DNA of 33,655 nt, from contig JAFTQV010000054.1 in assembly GCA_017462605.1 (NCBI GenBank), forward strand, positions 1 to 33,655, read 5' to 3'. Origin of the DNA: Clostridia bacterium (GTDB lineage: Bacteria; Bacillota; Clostridia; Oscillospirales; CAG-272). The translations under genes and the position numbers were made by a program. The stretch's first letter is position 1, and the number at the start of each line of letters is the position of its first letter. The notes under the pieces are model-generated. The model was not told the DNA's origin and made no database searches. It worked only from the letters and a program-made list of their open reading frames with translations. Positions 18,801-25,653 of this stretch are shown piece by piece.

Positions 18801-19157
18801 GTTTAGCTTGTAATTCGCAGCATCGTACGCTACGGTGTAATAATATATAGCCGGATTTCCGTTCTTCGTTATCTCGAAGCCAAAGGTATCGCGCGATGTG
18901 TTGCTCGGATAATTTGAAATAACGGGTGAAGCCGAAGCGAGACTTCCCGAAGGAAATTCAACGACGGCCTCGTATGCCCTCGGAAGCGTATCAAAATATT
19001 CCTTTATATATAAAGGATCCTTGACCGCTTCGGTGGTAAATGTCCACGAAGCGTCCGTATCTGACGCCGAGGAGACCACTGCGGCTAAAGAGAATATGCA
19101 GCTTACCGCAAGAAGCGCGATAAGTATACTCTTTAAAATTGTGTTTTTCCTTTTCAT
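12891..19157 (-). CDS. Secreted LamG-metallophosphoesterase with four beta-helix-like modules
   Basis: This 2088-residue protein has an AAGGAG site before ATG 19157 and a signal peptide (about 1-31). Residues 35-210 are a LamG/concanavalin-like sandwich ending in the usual YFKGELKSVAVYAKALTADE. Residues about 268-545 are a calcineurin-like phosphoesterase: GDTQ 277-280, GLGDVTD 316-322, GNHDD 351-355, THN 432-434 and AGHVDPEH 482-489 supply the usual metal ligands, although the last motif departs from the common GHxH form. Four modules follow (about 581-880, 895-1215, 1226-1505, 1515-1800), then two tandem C-terminal domains (1803-2088). The substrate is unknown; hydrolysis of a phosphate ester or diester on an extracellular polymer is inferred. 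A paralogue of its first 570 residues lies at 23402-25416. The gene is divergent from the second AraC gene and followed by the small peptide gene. Confidence 0.85.
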   Translation of the reverse strand: MKRKNTILKSILIALLAVSCIFSLAAVVSSASDTDASWTFTTEAVKDPLYIKEYFDTLPRAYEAVVEFPSGSLASASPVISNYPSNTSRDTFGFEITKNGNPAIYYYTVAYDAANYKLNVNKIHVPFNYDVRGKGEIRLTVVNEIESGSSVYKLYVDGALSDTVTSKPQIQVIDPIYSQSTTREMSIGSDGSNYFKGELKSVAVYAKALTADEAASPAKTHLANKSENLLAYYDASMSGNSEDTIKDQTGKGHDATKAFYARKTAVADYAYSFAFVGDTQFLVGQDVKNNTTKYSSPIYDWIVANKVSKNIQRVFGLGDVTDADGFAEWELAVKLHEKLSLAGIPYSIVPGNHDDMHNYVKYNGYFGEVAAFTDEIDGYYLEGRVENYYRKFDVGEHKYMVIALQYGAPDEVLTWANKIVGENSDRRVIVITHNLFGYDGTWNEAGKREQSTSSEKNAYFNNGIDIWNDFISLHENIIIAAAGHVDPEHIKHHTYVSVHGNTVNTFLIDPQGLDKATAYDTGMVAMFYFSEDGTDVQVEYISTTKTVAAKASDPAAEDILFHERNQFTFKTDVTASSSTYTEYGLLPDSCKADGNIFAIFSGGEFVSGYPTWNAATGKVAEMLAADSSLDVQMLLLSDHVNTGDGTVNNAFNYANGSVTVDLGGHTFTRVGTFLNLNNYSDIKNVAASNVTVKNGTVLSGGKPIVNNQITNQAYTAEKVWNVTFDGVTFGLTADHTESTGVFYQAWTNSATSDSSQLGAITNITLNNCVIDLKTNAPTSGVTLFGLQDNRGLDKVDVNLKILGGKLLADIDALEGVEFYTKNAGDSILFGAYDSEYTKLITHTTEFDYSHYAGAFPSADGERYFVEISDNGEESVYELRSLKIAGDDVTGVISLGADNVDVKYLSAVDYPFAIFDQTGKFYGASDYLMGKQSGTSAIGRAIYDILEDYNTYDSEKGKYNDGAYTAYILMRADYTMRTYTDGTSEKQESFNNISHAKGSVVIDMRGYSIIADSSRTNHIFDATVKLWPDSAAGLSFPSYYTVKNGAFKIHSAAVLRLYASNNGKNISAKLMSWTFDNVNFGLLEGSTQQRFFHVSAAAGTTSVAPVKLILNDCVYDLESVAPTKTFTVFCSNFINTTYIKANVRINGGRILAKNLDMLEFTNFSDYCGSTMYFGAGSDGNYLELIMPRTASTSKFSSVKMKREKASDLVFGLETEAAKSIYSSCITTDYGTVPVKYEDTELYPFYVFVGGVFKGAYLEWGLDSGLSALSASKAEGSTVLMRRHYEYTASGQYNNLSQTKGLTVDFGGFTFTSSKRSLVMAQKKLTNGVAHDTNITFKNGTVILGPNALIRMDTAESYTGGTEFGFNFVFEGITFELASGAATDTVICYNTFNTSDPSQYCNFTFNKCVFDLSKVSKPLTMFDMSDSRCIVTAVINGGKIMTSGASLSPVSSTVGNAESSLTFGNESGAYTELYIPTGSSLPINAVNGGALEFVYYTSKEGYDVYTLATPTESEPISTKYGNIPGSDHSRIALFIKDADSETGYTFNAGFATFAEAASAAGLIGTGVKGKDAVILLRDDYYHTTATGSIRDFYNDVLIDLDEHTVYIETKTLSFLQLAGATKSDNFGKITVIDGKFYLNVSDTGTSVVRLDGTQGVYSIDFDNVTIASKLTRYAAVSTKGTSANTVKVVFNNCKFDYTEAPNPCYMIASGNKGAIEAKVNGGEIIAGSKDIFAIDYAGTSANKFALTYYVSPFDDTVSYGKSTSGKYMSITLKQGVTLPDYTVNGGELTFIKSAVGEGTVTYTLVPTSATQNFTPKANITLDSNLIFNIYLPTTKNVVALALNGENREIKEEDGYYVISEPLNSFEAAKTLTLEVTIDVDGTKLKGTFTFSTLAYAESVYASTTNENEITLVSDVLAYIKSAYTYFEKTDEAAMAKIDELLLAHPASAFPETVNPVNTISGKFADVASITFILSDTPALVLYLENGVEADSLTYSIGGRELAYTKGKDATGDYVIVTGYAHLMTDTITVSRKTPVEGEVNSGEINLEAYYDLQKNNNAKATLIDIVEKFYNYCASAKAYRNSVMNPDANA
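12894..13751 (-). other. Tandem C-terminal domain pair of the phosphoesterase protein
   Basis: Residues about 1803-2088 repeat the arrangement at the end of the GH78 protein: FTPKANITLDSNLIFNIYLP, YYVISEPLNSFEAAKTLTLEV, LAYAESV, DVLAYIKSAYTYF, then a second round with ITFILSDTPALVLYL, YVIVTGYAHLMTDTITV, INLEAYYDL and IDIVEKFYNYCASAKAYR. The similarity is clear at the protein level across both halves. Confidence 0.6.
13758..17417 (-). repeat. Four beta-helix-like modules of the phosphoesterase protein
   Basis: Units start at residues of about 581 (TEYGLLPDS), 895 (DNVDVKYLSAVDYPFAIFD), 1226 (TDYGTVPVKYEDTELYPF) and 1515 (TKYGNIPGS). Each keeps the VTVDLGG or VIDMRG strand, TVKNGT, V.F..VTF, NNCV.DL and INGG elements. 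The first three are more divergent. The fourth is closest to the esterase modules and shares a 54-bp identical DNA stretch with the fifth esterase module. Confidence 0.75.
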
Positions 19158-19187
19158 AACTTACTCCTTTTTGTGAAATTTTGTATG

Positions 19188-19218
19188 TTTATACAAGAGA
19201 ATTGTGCTAAAAAGACAA
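19188..19218 (-). promoter_or_regulatory. Possible promoter for the 2088-residue gene
   Basis: On the minus strand TTGTCT (19218-19213) and TATAAA (19193-19188) are 19 nt apart, longer than ideal. The -10 overlaps the left arm of the inverted repeat. A weak promoter of this kind would need an activator. This call is tentative. Confidence 0.3.
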
Positions 19219-19224
19219 AACGCA

Positions 19225-19253
19225 TTGACTTTATTAATGTCCTGTGATACAAT
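19225..19253 (+). promoter_or_regulatory. SigA promoter of the second AraC gene
   Basis: TTGACT (19225-19230) and TACAAT (19248-19253) with a 17-nt spacer. The predicted start near 19260 leaves a leader of about 70 nt that includes the right arm of the inverted repeat. Confidence 0.65.
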
Positions 19254-19328
19254 TATAACAAGCATTCATATAAAATAAAATACCAATCATAACACTTTTC
19301 AGGGGTAAACATACAAAAAATCAACATT

Positions 19329-20204
19329 ATGAAAAAGTATAAAAATTTTAACGTTATCAGCGGCAAGGATATAGCGAGCTTCAGAGGGCTTGAAAAGGAG
19401 ATATCATTCTCTCCATATGCCGAGACCGAGATATTGCCGCTTCGTATAAGCCGCTTCGGAATTACCAATCCCGACCAACGCTATTATATAGAAAGACTTC
19501 CCTCTCCCTGCTTTATTCTGGAATACATCGTTTCGGGAGTCGGATATCTGACGGTAGGCGGAGAAAAGTATAAGCTTAAGGCAGGCGATGCCTATCTCAT
19601 TCACCCCGGCGACTTCTGCGAATATTATGCGGATGAGGACGACCCTTACAAAAAATACTGGATAAATTTCTCAGCCGAGCTATTCTTTAATGAAATGCTC
19701 AAAGCATACGGTATCACCGATAGAGTCTTTCACGGAGTTGATCTCTCGCAGAGCTTTGAAAAGCTTTTTTCACTCGAAAACGTATCAGCCTTCAACGATG
19801 ACTTATATATCCCCGCGAGCAAGATAATCTTCGGAATGATAATGGATATCTCTTTGAAAAAGAAGGACGGCTCCGAGAGCGCAGGGCGCGATATTGCCGC
19901 TGCGGTAAGATATATACTTTCAAAGTCTGTGGCTTCTCCTATTTCCATATCAGACGTGGCAAGTAAGGTCTTTCGCTCGGAAAACGACGTCATAAGGCAA
20001 TTCAGGAAGCGATACGGAATAACGCCTTACTCATATCTATTGGAGCTTCGCATCAAAATGGCAAAAAATCTGCTTGGCAATACGGATAAGACCCTCGCCG
20101 AAATAGCCGCGCATCTCTGCTTTTCTTCGGAATATCACTTTTCAAATACCTTTAAGAAAAAGGTAGGAATAAGCCCGAAGGAATACAGAAAGATGCAAGC
20201 ATAA
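19329..20204 (+). CDS. AraC-family transcriptional regulator (second)
   Basis: This 291-residue protein has the AraC layout. Residues about 40-110 form a cupin-like sensing domain (PSPCFILEYIVSGVGYLTVGGEKYKLKAGDAYLIHPGDFCEYY). Residues about 185-290 form the double helix-turn-helix (ISISDVASKVFRSENDVIRQF; TLAEIAAHLCFSSEYHFSNTFKK; GISPKEYRK). No good Shine-Dalgarno precedes the ATG at 19329, and no better in-frame start exists nearby, so translation may be weak. It is divergent from the LamG-phosphoesterase gene, which is its most likely target, and ends in a bidirectional terminator shared with the lipoprotein gene. It is only distantly similar to the first AraC protein, so the two probably answer different signals (inference). 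Confidence 0.9.
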   Translation: MKKYKNFNVISGKDIASFRGLEKEISFSPYAETEILPLRISRFGITNPDQRYYIERLPSPCFILEYIVSGVGYLTVGGEKYKLKAGDAYLIHPGDFCEYYADEDDPYKKYWINFSAELFFNEMLKAYGITDRVFHGVDLSQSFEKLFSLENVSAFNDDLYIPASKIIFGMIMDISLKKKDGSESAGRDIAAAVRYILSKSVASPISISDVASKVFRSENDVIRQFRKRYGITPYSYLLELRIKMAKNLLGNTDKTLAEIAAHLCFSSEYHFSNTFKKKVGISPKEYRKMQA

Positions 20205-20268
20205 AAAGCAAGAGCAAAAGGACGGTAAAATACCGCTTATTCCTTTTGCCCTTGCTTTTTATTTAATT
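20203..20268. terminator. Bidirectional terminator between AraC and lipoprotein genes
   Basis: A long stem pairs AAAAAGCAAG and GCAAAAGGA on the left (one mismatch between the blocks) with TCCTTTTGC and CTTGCTTTTT on the right, with an inner CGGTA/TACCG hairpin. A-tracts on the left and T-tracts on the right allow termination in both directions. It overlaps the AraC stop codon. Confidence 0.85.
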
Positions 20269-20292
20269 TTTAAGGTCTAAGAGTGATATATC

Positions 20293-23235
20293 TTACGACT
20301 CGCTCACCTCTTCGGCTACAAGTCCTTCGCAGATTATCACGTTATCTATATAAACGTTGTAGTTCTTTATCTCGTTTCTATCCGTAGTGCAGACAACGCC
20401 GCTATCTGCCGCGTTCAGCGAGCTATTGAAGCTACCGAAGGTCACACAGGATATAGGAGTATGATCCGCAGCTGCCGTGGTATCGTAGTCAAGAGTCTTA
20501 TCCGTTTCCTTCGGATATGCGCTTGCCGAGGTGTTTTCCACTCCGTTATAGTAAACTCTTGTGCGAACGTGGGTCTCATCAGTCCATTCGATCTCGATGC
20601 AAACGTTCGTCGTTGCGCCGACGTGCTGCTCGTAGCTTATTCCCTTATGCCAATAGGTCGTGCCGTTCAGCTTGATACGAGCCGCCCAGCAGCCGCCCGT
20701 TTCTCTCTTGATACTGAATGCAATACCCTGATTTCCGTCTCTTCCCGAGGTGGTGAAGATATCCACGGTCTCACCCGCATTGATCTCGGGGAATATCATA
20801 TCGAAGGATATAGTCCAGTTCTTCTTTTCGAGCTTGACGTCATACGCGCGGTAAGTCGAGGAATCCTTATTATTCATAGTGAACGCCTCGCGATCGCAAG
20901 CAGCGGATTTCTGAAATCTGACAACAAAGGTTTCCGTAATCTCTCCGAAATTATAAGAAGCTCTTATCGCGGCAGTCTTGGACATATGACCGAGAATGAC
21001 CTCTTCAGCCTTATCGTAGCTTACGTTGATATAGTATTCGCCGTCCTCATCGCCGCGTCCGAAGTCGCAGCCGTTATTGCCGAAGGACTCGGAGTAGAGC
21101 GATACTCCGTTCAAGGGATTTCCGTCCTGGTCATAGATCATAAAGTAAACCTTATGCCTTTCGGAAGTGTTGCGTCCTCCCCCAAGCTGGAAGTCGTAAA
21201 TAGTAAAGTCATCAACCTTGATCGCGGTTATCGTCTGATACGTGAGAGTGAAGGACTTGACGCAATCTCCCCACTTGATCTCGATCTCCTTACCGTTGAG
21301 AGCCTCGGCTGCAGCGAGTGTTATTCTGAATACGTAGTGCTTAGCCGTATCGTCCCAGTGAAGGGTCACACCGTCATAGGTCTTATTGAGTACCGCTGTG
21401 CCCTCGGGAATATAGCCCGAATAAAGATTGAAGGTCTTCTCGATATAATCCTCTTCAAATACCTGCTCCGCCATGTTGACCCTCATATCATTAAGCTGCC
21501 AGTCGGTCTTCTTATCGTTTTCAAAGATATAATCGTAAAGCGAGGTCTTTACCTGCTCCTCGTTGAGAACTCCGTTATATAAAAGGAAGGTATTGAGATT
21601 TCTGCTTCTTTCGTTCATACCGCCGCTCGACCACTGAAGAGCGCCGCCGAGATAGATCTCATCCGAGCCGAGGACCTGACCCTTAGTAAGCGGGAAGTTC
21701 TTGCTCGCCTTAGCCTCTCCGTTGATATAGAGAACGACGCGAGTGGTATCGCTCGAGCCTGATACCTGGTATTCGCGGTCAACCGTTACCGCAATATCCA
21801 TATACTGCGATCCGTCGTTAAAGATCCACTTTCCTACCTCTTCATTCGTGAGGGTATAAGCGAGATGCTCCTTACCGATCTGAACTCTGAGCCTGTAGGG
21901 GTAATTGCTTCCTACGGAGTTATGCACCAAAGCAAGGGATATGCAGTCAAATTCCGAGGCCGCAACCGCAGCTCCGTTGCATATCTTACAGGAATTCTTA
22001 TTCGTTCCGTCGCACTTATAAGCAAGGTGCTTGCCCGACTCAACGAGGGAGTTCGATTGGTTCGTGCCCTGCGTTATTTCGCTTGCATAGAACGCAGCAG
22101 ACATAAAGAGCGTGAAATCGTTCGTTCCGAGAGAAACGCCGTTTACCTTAACGTTTCTGCCCTGGTAGGAGATCGCCTCGAGGGCGGCTGACGTATGGTA
22201 GGGTCCGTAATCGTGATATGAGTCAACATAGCTTTCGGTAAGATCCTTACCTATTATTTCTGTGGTATGATTACCTGTTCTGTCAAGATAATCGTAGTTA
22301 AAGTCGATAAGGCTTTCAACTCCGCCCGCAAGCGAGCTGACCTTATACGTATCGGAGACTTCGCCTCTGAAGTTACCCTTGAAGGTGATCTTAGCTACCG
22401 CCTCGTCCGAAACGGTCTTATAGTTACCGAGGTCGAGATCGTAGTCAACGCCCTCGAAAAGGGTGTAATTGCCGAAAACGAAGGATATAGAGGGAGCTTC
22501 TCCGACTATAACGTCCCTTGCTGAGAGAGTCGCATCCGTGATATCAAGGGGCGCGATAACGAAGCTGTATTCAAGAGCCGCCGAGCTTCCGTCTATCCAC
22601 TCGGTGTTGCCGCCGTCCTTAAGGCTTACCTTTACGGTGTGCGTATCCGCCTCGGACTGAATATTATTCTCTACTACGTAGAGATTAGATTCCTGCAGCT
22701 CATACTTCTGCACGTCTCCGTTATAAACGAAGAGCTTTGTGCTTGCCTCGGGCTTCGCGACCTTCATTTTTGCTATCGCGAACGTGCCCGTGAGAGTTCC
22801 GCTGTGCTCACCCTTAAGAGTTACCTTAACCGTAGTCTCTCCCGCATATACGTTGTTTATATATCTTACGTCATAATCCGTACCAAGCGCAAGCGCATTT
22901 CCTTCCAGAGTCACGGTAACCGCAGGCTCAATAGCCTCGCCGCTGTACACGTACTCTCCCTCAGCCACCGTAACAATGTATGACTTGGTTTCGGGATCGG
23001 GATCGGGTGTAGGATCGGGATCAGGCGTAGGATCGGGATCAGGCGTGGGATCGGGATCGGGCGTGGGATCGGGATCGGTTTCGTCCTTGTCCTCATCGCC
23101 GTCGGTATCAATGCTTGTATCGTCATCGTCTCCTCCCGCTTCGCCGTCTGACTTATTGCAAGCAAAAAGCGTGAGCGTAAGCGCAGAGATAAGAAGGATG
23201 CAAAGCAATAATTTTAATATGTTTTCAAGCTTCAT
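20293..23235 (-). CDS. Surface lipoprotein with Ig-like repeats and LamG-like domains
   Basis: The start chosen is ATG 23235 (980 residues), because GGAG lies 6-7 nt upstream and the protein then begins with a proper lipoprotein signal ending LTLFAC (Cys26); the ATG 36 nt further up has no such support. After the lipid Cys come an Asp-rich stretch and a DPTPDP linker (about 54-83) suited to crossing the wall. Residues about 85-155 are a YDG/MBG-like domain (YVYSGEAIEPAVTV, GTDYDVRYINN). A second, weaker one follows at about 225-300. Residues about 305-580 contain a LamG-like sandwich (LYINGEAKASKNF, IYLGG), and residues about 770-975 contain a second sandwich with MNNKDSSTYRAYDVKLEKKNWTISFDM near its start. 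No catalytic motif is seen. The likely role is glycan binding or adhesion at the membrane. It follows the frameshifted phosphoesterase gene after 166 nt. Confidence 0.8.
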   Translation of the reverse strand: MKLENILKLLLCILLISALTLTLFACNKSDGEAGGDDDDTSIDTDGDEDKDETDPDPTPDPDPTPDPDPTPDPDPTPDPDPETKSYIVTVAEGEYVYSGEAIEPAVTVTLEGNALALGTDYDVRYINNVYAGETTVKVTLKGEHSGTLTGTFAIAKMKVAKPEASTKLFVYNGDVQKYELQESNLYVVENNIQSEADTHTVKVSLKDGGNTEWIDGSSAALEYSFVIAPLDITDATLSARDVIVGEAPSISFVFGNYTLFEGVDYDLDLGNYKTVSDEAVAKITFKGNFRGEVSDTYKVSSLAGGVESLIDFNYDYLDRTGNHTTEIIGKDLTESYVDSYHDYGPYHTSAALEAISYQGRNVKVNGVSLGTNDFTLFMSAAFYASEITQGTNQSNSLVESGKHLAYKCDGTNKNSCKICNGAAVAASEFDCISLALVHNSVGSNYPYRLRVQIGKEHLAYTLTNEEVGKWIFNDGSQYMDIAVTVDREYQVSGSSDTTRVVLYINGEAKASKNFPLTKGQVLGSDEIYLGGALQWSSGGMNERSRNLNTFLLYNGVLNEEQVKTSLYDYIFENDKKTDWQLNDMRVNMAEQVFEEDYIEKTFNLYSGYIPEGTAVLNKTYDGVTLHWDDTAKHYVFRITLAAAEALNGKEIEIKWGDCVKSFTLTYQTITAIKVDDFTIYDFQLGGGRNTSERHKVYFMIYDQDGNPLNGVSLYSESFGNNGCDFGRGDEDGEYYINVSYDKAEEVILGHMSKTAAIRASYNFGEITETFVVRFQKSAACDREAFTMNNKDSSTYRAYDVKLEKKNWTISFDMIFPEINAGETVDIFTTSGRDGNQGIAFSIKRETGGCWAARIKLNGTTYWHKGISYEQHVGATTNVCIEIEWTDETHVRTRVYYNGVENTSASAYPKETDKTLDYDTTAAADHTPISCVTFGSFNSSLNAADSGVVCTTDRNEIKNYNVYIDNVIICEGLVAEEVSES
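22988..23083 (-). repeat. 18-bp tandem repeat encoding the DPTPDP linker
   Basis: About five imperfect 18-bp units encode DPDPTP repeats in the lipoprotein. Copy-number change keeps the frame and would only alter linker length. Confidence 0.85.
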
Positions 23236-23401
23236 ACTAATCTCCATTCCGTCGCCCAAAGGCGACTGCACAAATATTTAATAAATCTTCGGAACCGCTT
23301 TTGCGGCTATTCGGATCAAGGCTCCGAATAGCGAAAATTTGCGCGTGAATTAACCGAAGGAGCGATTATTGCAAAGAATTATTCACGCTGATCTCCTTAA
23401 A
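23236..23401 (-). other. Highly structured 166-nt intergenic RNA segment
   Basis: Between the phosphoesterase stop and the lipoprotein start the minus-strand RNA can form several perfect stems: GCGTGAAT with ATTCACGC (23343-23350/23381-23388), CTATTCGGA with TCCGAATAG (23307-23315/23323-23331), CCGC-TTTT-GCGG (23295-23306), and GTCGCC with GGCGAC just before the start. An AAGGAG followed by a GTG and a 6-codon open frame opens the segment. There is no U-tract, so plain termination is unlikely. Confidence 0.5.
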
Positions 23402-25416
23402 TTAATTCTCAGGCTCTTCGGCGTGGCAGGTCTTGCACTCGCCGCTCTCGTATTCATGACCTGTTGCTGTATTCGGGCGCTCTCTTGTCACCTTCTTATC
23501 GCAGATCGAGCAGATACCGGATTCGGTAGCGTTGCTTTCGCAGCCTGCAGCGCTTTCGGGCGCGTATGCGCTTACCGCGTGATCGAGCTTAGTTCCCTCT
23601 ATTTCAACGGTATGCACGTATCCGCAGTCAACACAGACACCCGACTTCTTGGCGTTATTCTCGCAGTCTGCGGAGCTATGAAGCGAATATCGCTCGATGT
23701 TATGCTCCTCGTAGCTATCGTCGGAGACGGTAAGCGTGATCTGATTCTGCATTCTGAAATACTTTTCCTTTGCAGTTGAGTAATATTCTATGTATATCTC
23801 TTTTCCATCATTCGAGAACTTAAAAAGACATACCATTCCAAGACCCTGGTACTTATCCGTGCCGTCTATTCCCTGAGGATTGATAAGAAAGGACGAGACG
23901 TCATTTCCGTGAACGCCCTCCTCGGTGTGATAAATAATATTCTCAGAGCCCTCGTGACCCGAGAGGATAAGCATAATGTTGCCATGCTTGGATGCGAAAT
24001 CATTCCACATATCGACCGCGCTGTTGTAATCACGGGTATTGGGATTATCGCTGTATTTGCTGAATTCATAATCGTTGCTTGCTGAGGGAATAGTACCTTT
24101 GTTCGCATCGAATCCGAGCTTCTTACCTGAATAGTATTCGTAGCCGTGGGTGCTGACTATTACCTTATGATCGGGGTGGCTCGCTACAACGCCGTTTGCC
24201 CATTCGAGCATGGCGTCCGACGCACCGTAATCAAGAGCCAAGAAGAGGTAATCGACCTCGCCTATTTTCTTTGTGAAATATGTATTGGTCGCATCGCCCT
24301 CAGCGAACGAGCCTTCAAACTGCGCCATGTATGGAGCGTATACTCCGAAAACATCGTTCATTCCCACTCTCGTGCTATCCGCGGGATTGGTGTTCTTCAT
24401 ATCGTGGTTTCCGCGCGTGAGCTGATAAGGAATACCTGCCGCCTCAAGGGCTTATGAGCCAGAAGCGCATCCTCCCACTGGGTGACAAGGCTCTGCTCGG
24501 TCACGTCTCCCATACCGAGAACGACCTCGATCTTCTCCTTTTCCGCATTGGCGACGAGCCACTCATACATAGCGTGATACTTATCGGGATATTTCTCGAC
24601 AAGCCTCTGAGTATCTCCGATTATAGCGAAGGAATAAGCAAAATCGGTCTTGGGCAGATACTCCTCCTTAGTAAGGAAGGTGCGGTCGGTAAGATCAAAT
24701 CCGTTGCCCGAAAGATCGGTATAGCTATCGGCAGCCGCCGAAAAATCATATTTTGAAATGAGACCTTCCTCTGTGTTCGGTATTCCCGTGGAGCAGTCAT
24801 ACGCCACCTCGGACGAGCTTCTCATATCGGAAAATACCGCAAGGGAGTTGATCTCACCCTTGAAATACTTAGTGTTATTTCTTTCATAGCTTCCGCCGAC
24901 GATGAATGGCCTTTCGGTATATACTCCCTCGGAAACGGCGGTTGCCATAGAGGTCGTATCCTTGCCGATCTCAGCGCCGTTGACGTAGCAGGTAAACGCA
25001 CCTGCCTCAGCATCGGAAACGAATGCGATATGCACCCATTCGCCCGCTCCGCTTACTGATGCGAACTTGATATCGAAGGTATGATCGCCGTTATCTATAA
25101 GAATTCTCGGCTGGGCATTTTGGGCGAGCTCAAAGGAAACGCCGTATTTTGCTCCATTGTACGCCTCTCGGTAATTTGAGAATATCACGCCCGCCGCATC
25201 AGTCGCGCTCGGGAATTTCACCCAAGCCTCAACAGTGCCGGGGAAGGTATCGTATTCCCCACTCTGCGCAATGCTTTCAAGAGCCGTAAAGCTTCTGCCT
25301 GATTCTACCGTAAGCGAGCTTGCGAATGCGCCCGATGCCAAAGCGGCAAACACCATAATCACAGCTGCTAATGAAAGTATCACGGCAATGATCTTTCTTT
25401 TGCCGATAGTTTTCAT
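23402..25416 (-). pseudogene. LamG-metallophosphoesterase split by a one-base frameshift
   Basis: Two overlapping frames (24397-25416 and 23402-24400) are the halves of one protein. Adding one base at the G-run 24448-24450 (CCC in the coding strand) gives a single 671-residue reading frame in which the junction aligns without gaps to the paralogue (HKPLEAAGIPYQL against HEKLSLAGIPYSI). Features of the joined protein are a signal peptide (1-32), a LamG domain (35-205), phosphoesterase motifs GDTQ (267-270), GMGDVTE (301-307), RGNHD just after the junction, STHG and SGHEG, then a Cys-rich tail with two GxCxxC units and a final ECKTC. Without the repair the first half stops after 339 residues and lacks GNHD onward. 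The cause is either a real deletion or a homopolymer sequencing error. The gene lies upstream of the lipoprotein gene on the same strand. Confidence 0.8.
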
Positions 25417-25559
25417 ACATAAAACCTCTTTTCGTTAAAATTTACATTTTGAAATATTTTAAATAATATCTCACTGTCACATTTTAACATATATGACGAA
25501 TTTTTTTAATAGTTAAATAAGCTTTTCTAAGAAATTGTCTTAAAATCTCTTAAATTTGC

Positions 25560-25588
25560 TTGACGGAATTTCTAAATTATGGTATAAT
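25560..25588 (+). promoter_or_regulatory. Strong SigA promoter of the PnuC-like gene
   Basis: TTGACG (25560-25565) and TATAAT (25583-25588) with a 17-nt spacer. Transcription should start near 25595. Confidence 0.8.
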
Positions 25589-25593
25589 ACCCC

Positions 25594-25619
25594 TCGCCGT
25601 ATCCGACATAATACGGTGA
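25594..25619 (+). other. Hairpin at the 5' end of the PnuC-like mRNA
   Basis: TCGCCGTAT (25594-25602) pairs with ATACGGTGA (25611-25619), a 9-bp stem with one G-U pair and an 8-nt loop. It begins at the predicted transcription start. It could stabilise the mRNA; no known riboswitch consensus was recognised. Confidence 0.5.
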
Positions 25620-25653
25620 AAAATTACTTTTTTTAATAAAGGAGAAACAGAAA

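Larger units (their letters stand above)
19179..19318. promoter_or_regulatory. 13-bp inverted repeat flanking the divergent promoter region
   Basis: TTTTGTATGTTTA at 19179-19191 reappears as its exact reverse complement at 19306-19318. One copy lies just before the start of the 2088-residue gene, the other just before the second AraC start. The left copy also extends into a local palindrome (TTGTAT, GTTT, ATACAA). Symmetric placement suggests a regulator site used on both sides. Confidence 0.5.

Noticed and set aside
20461..21582. 373-codon open frame on the plus strand
   Set aside because: It lies wholly inside the lipoprotein gene on the other strand, has no ribosome site or recognisable domain, and its composition is what a complementary frame of this gene would give.
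22988..23083. Tandem repeat as a CRISPR array
   Set aside because: Units are contiguous 18-bp in-frame codons for DPTPDP with no spacers; it is a coding linker. No CRISPR array was seen anywhere in the window.
24397..24400. ATGA overlap of two phosphoesterase frames as translational coupling of two genes
   Set aside because: The paralogue aligns across the junction without gaps after a one-base correction, and neither half has a complete active site, so this is one broken gene rather than two.
25560..25653. Known NAD- or vitamin-type riboswitch before the PnuC-like gene
   Set aside because: The leader is only about 60 nt and shows one simple hairpin; no known riboswitch consensus could be matched by eye.
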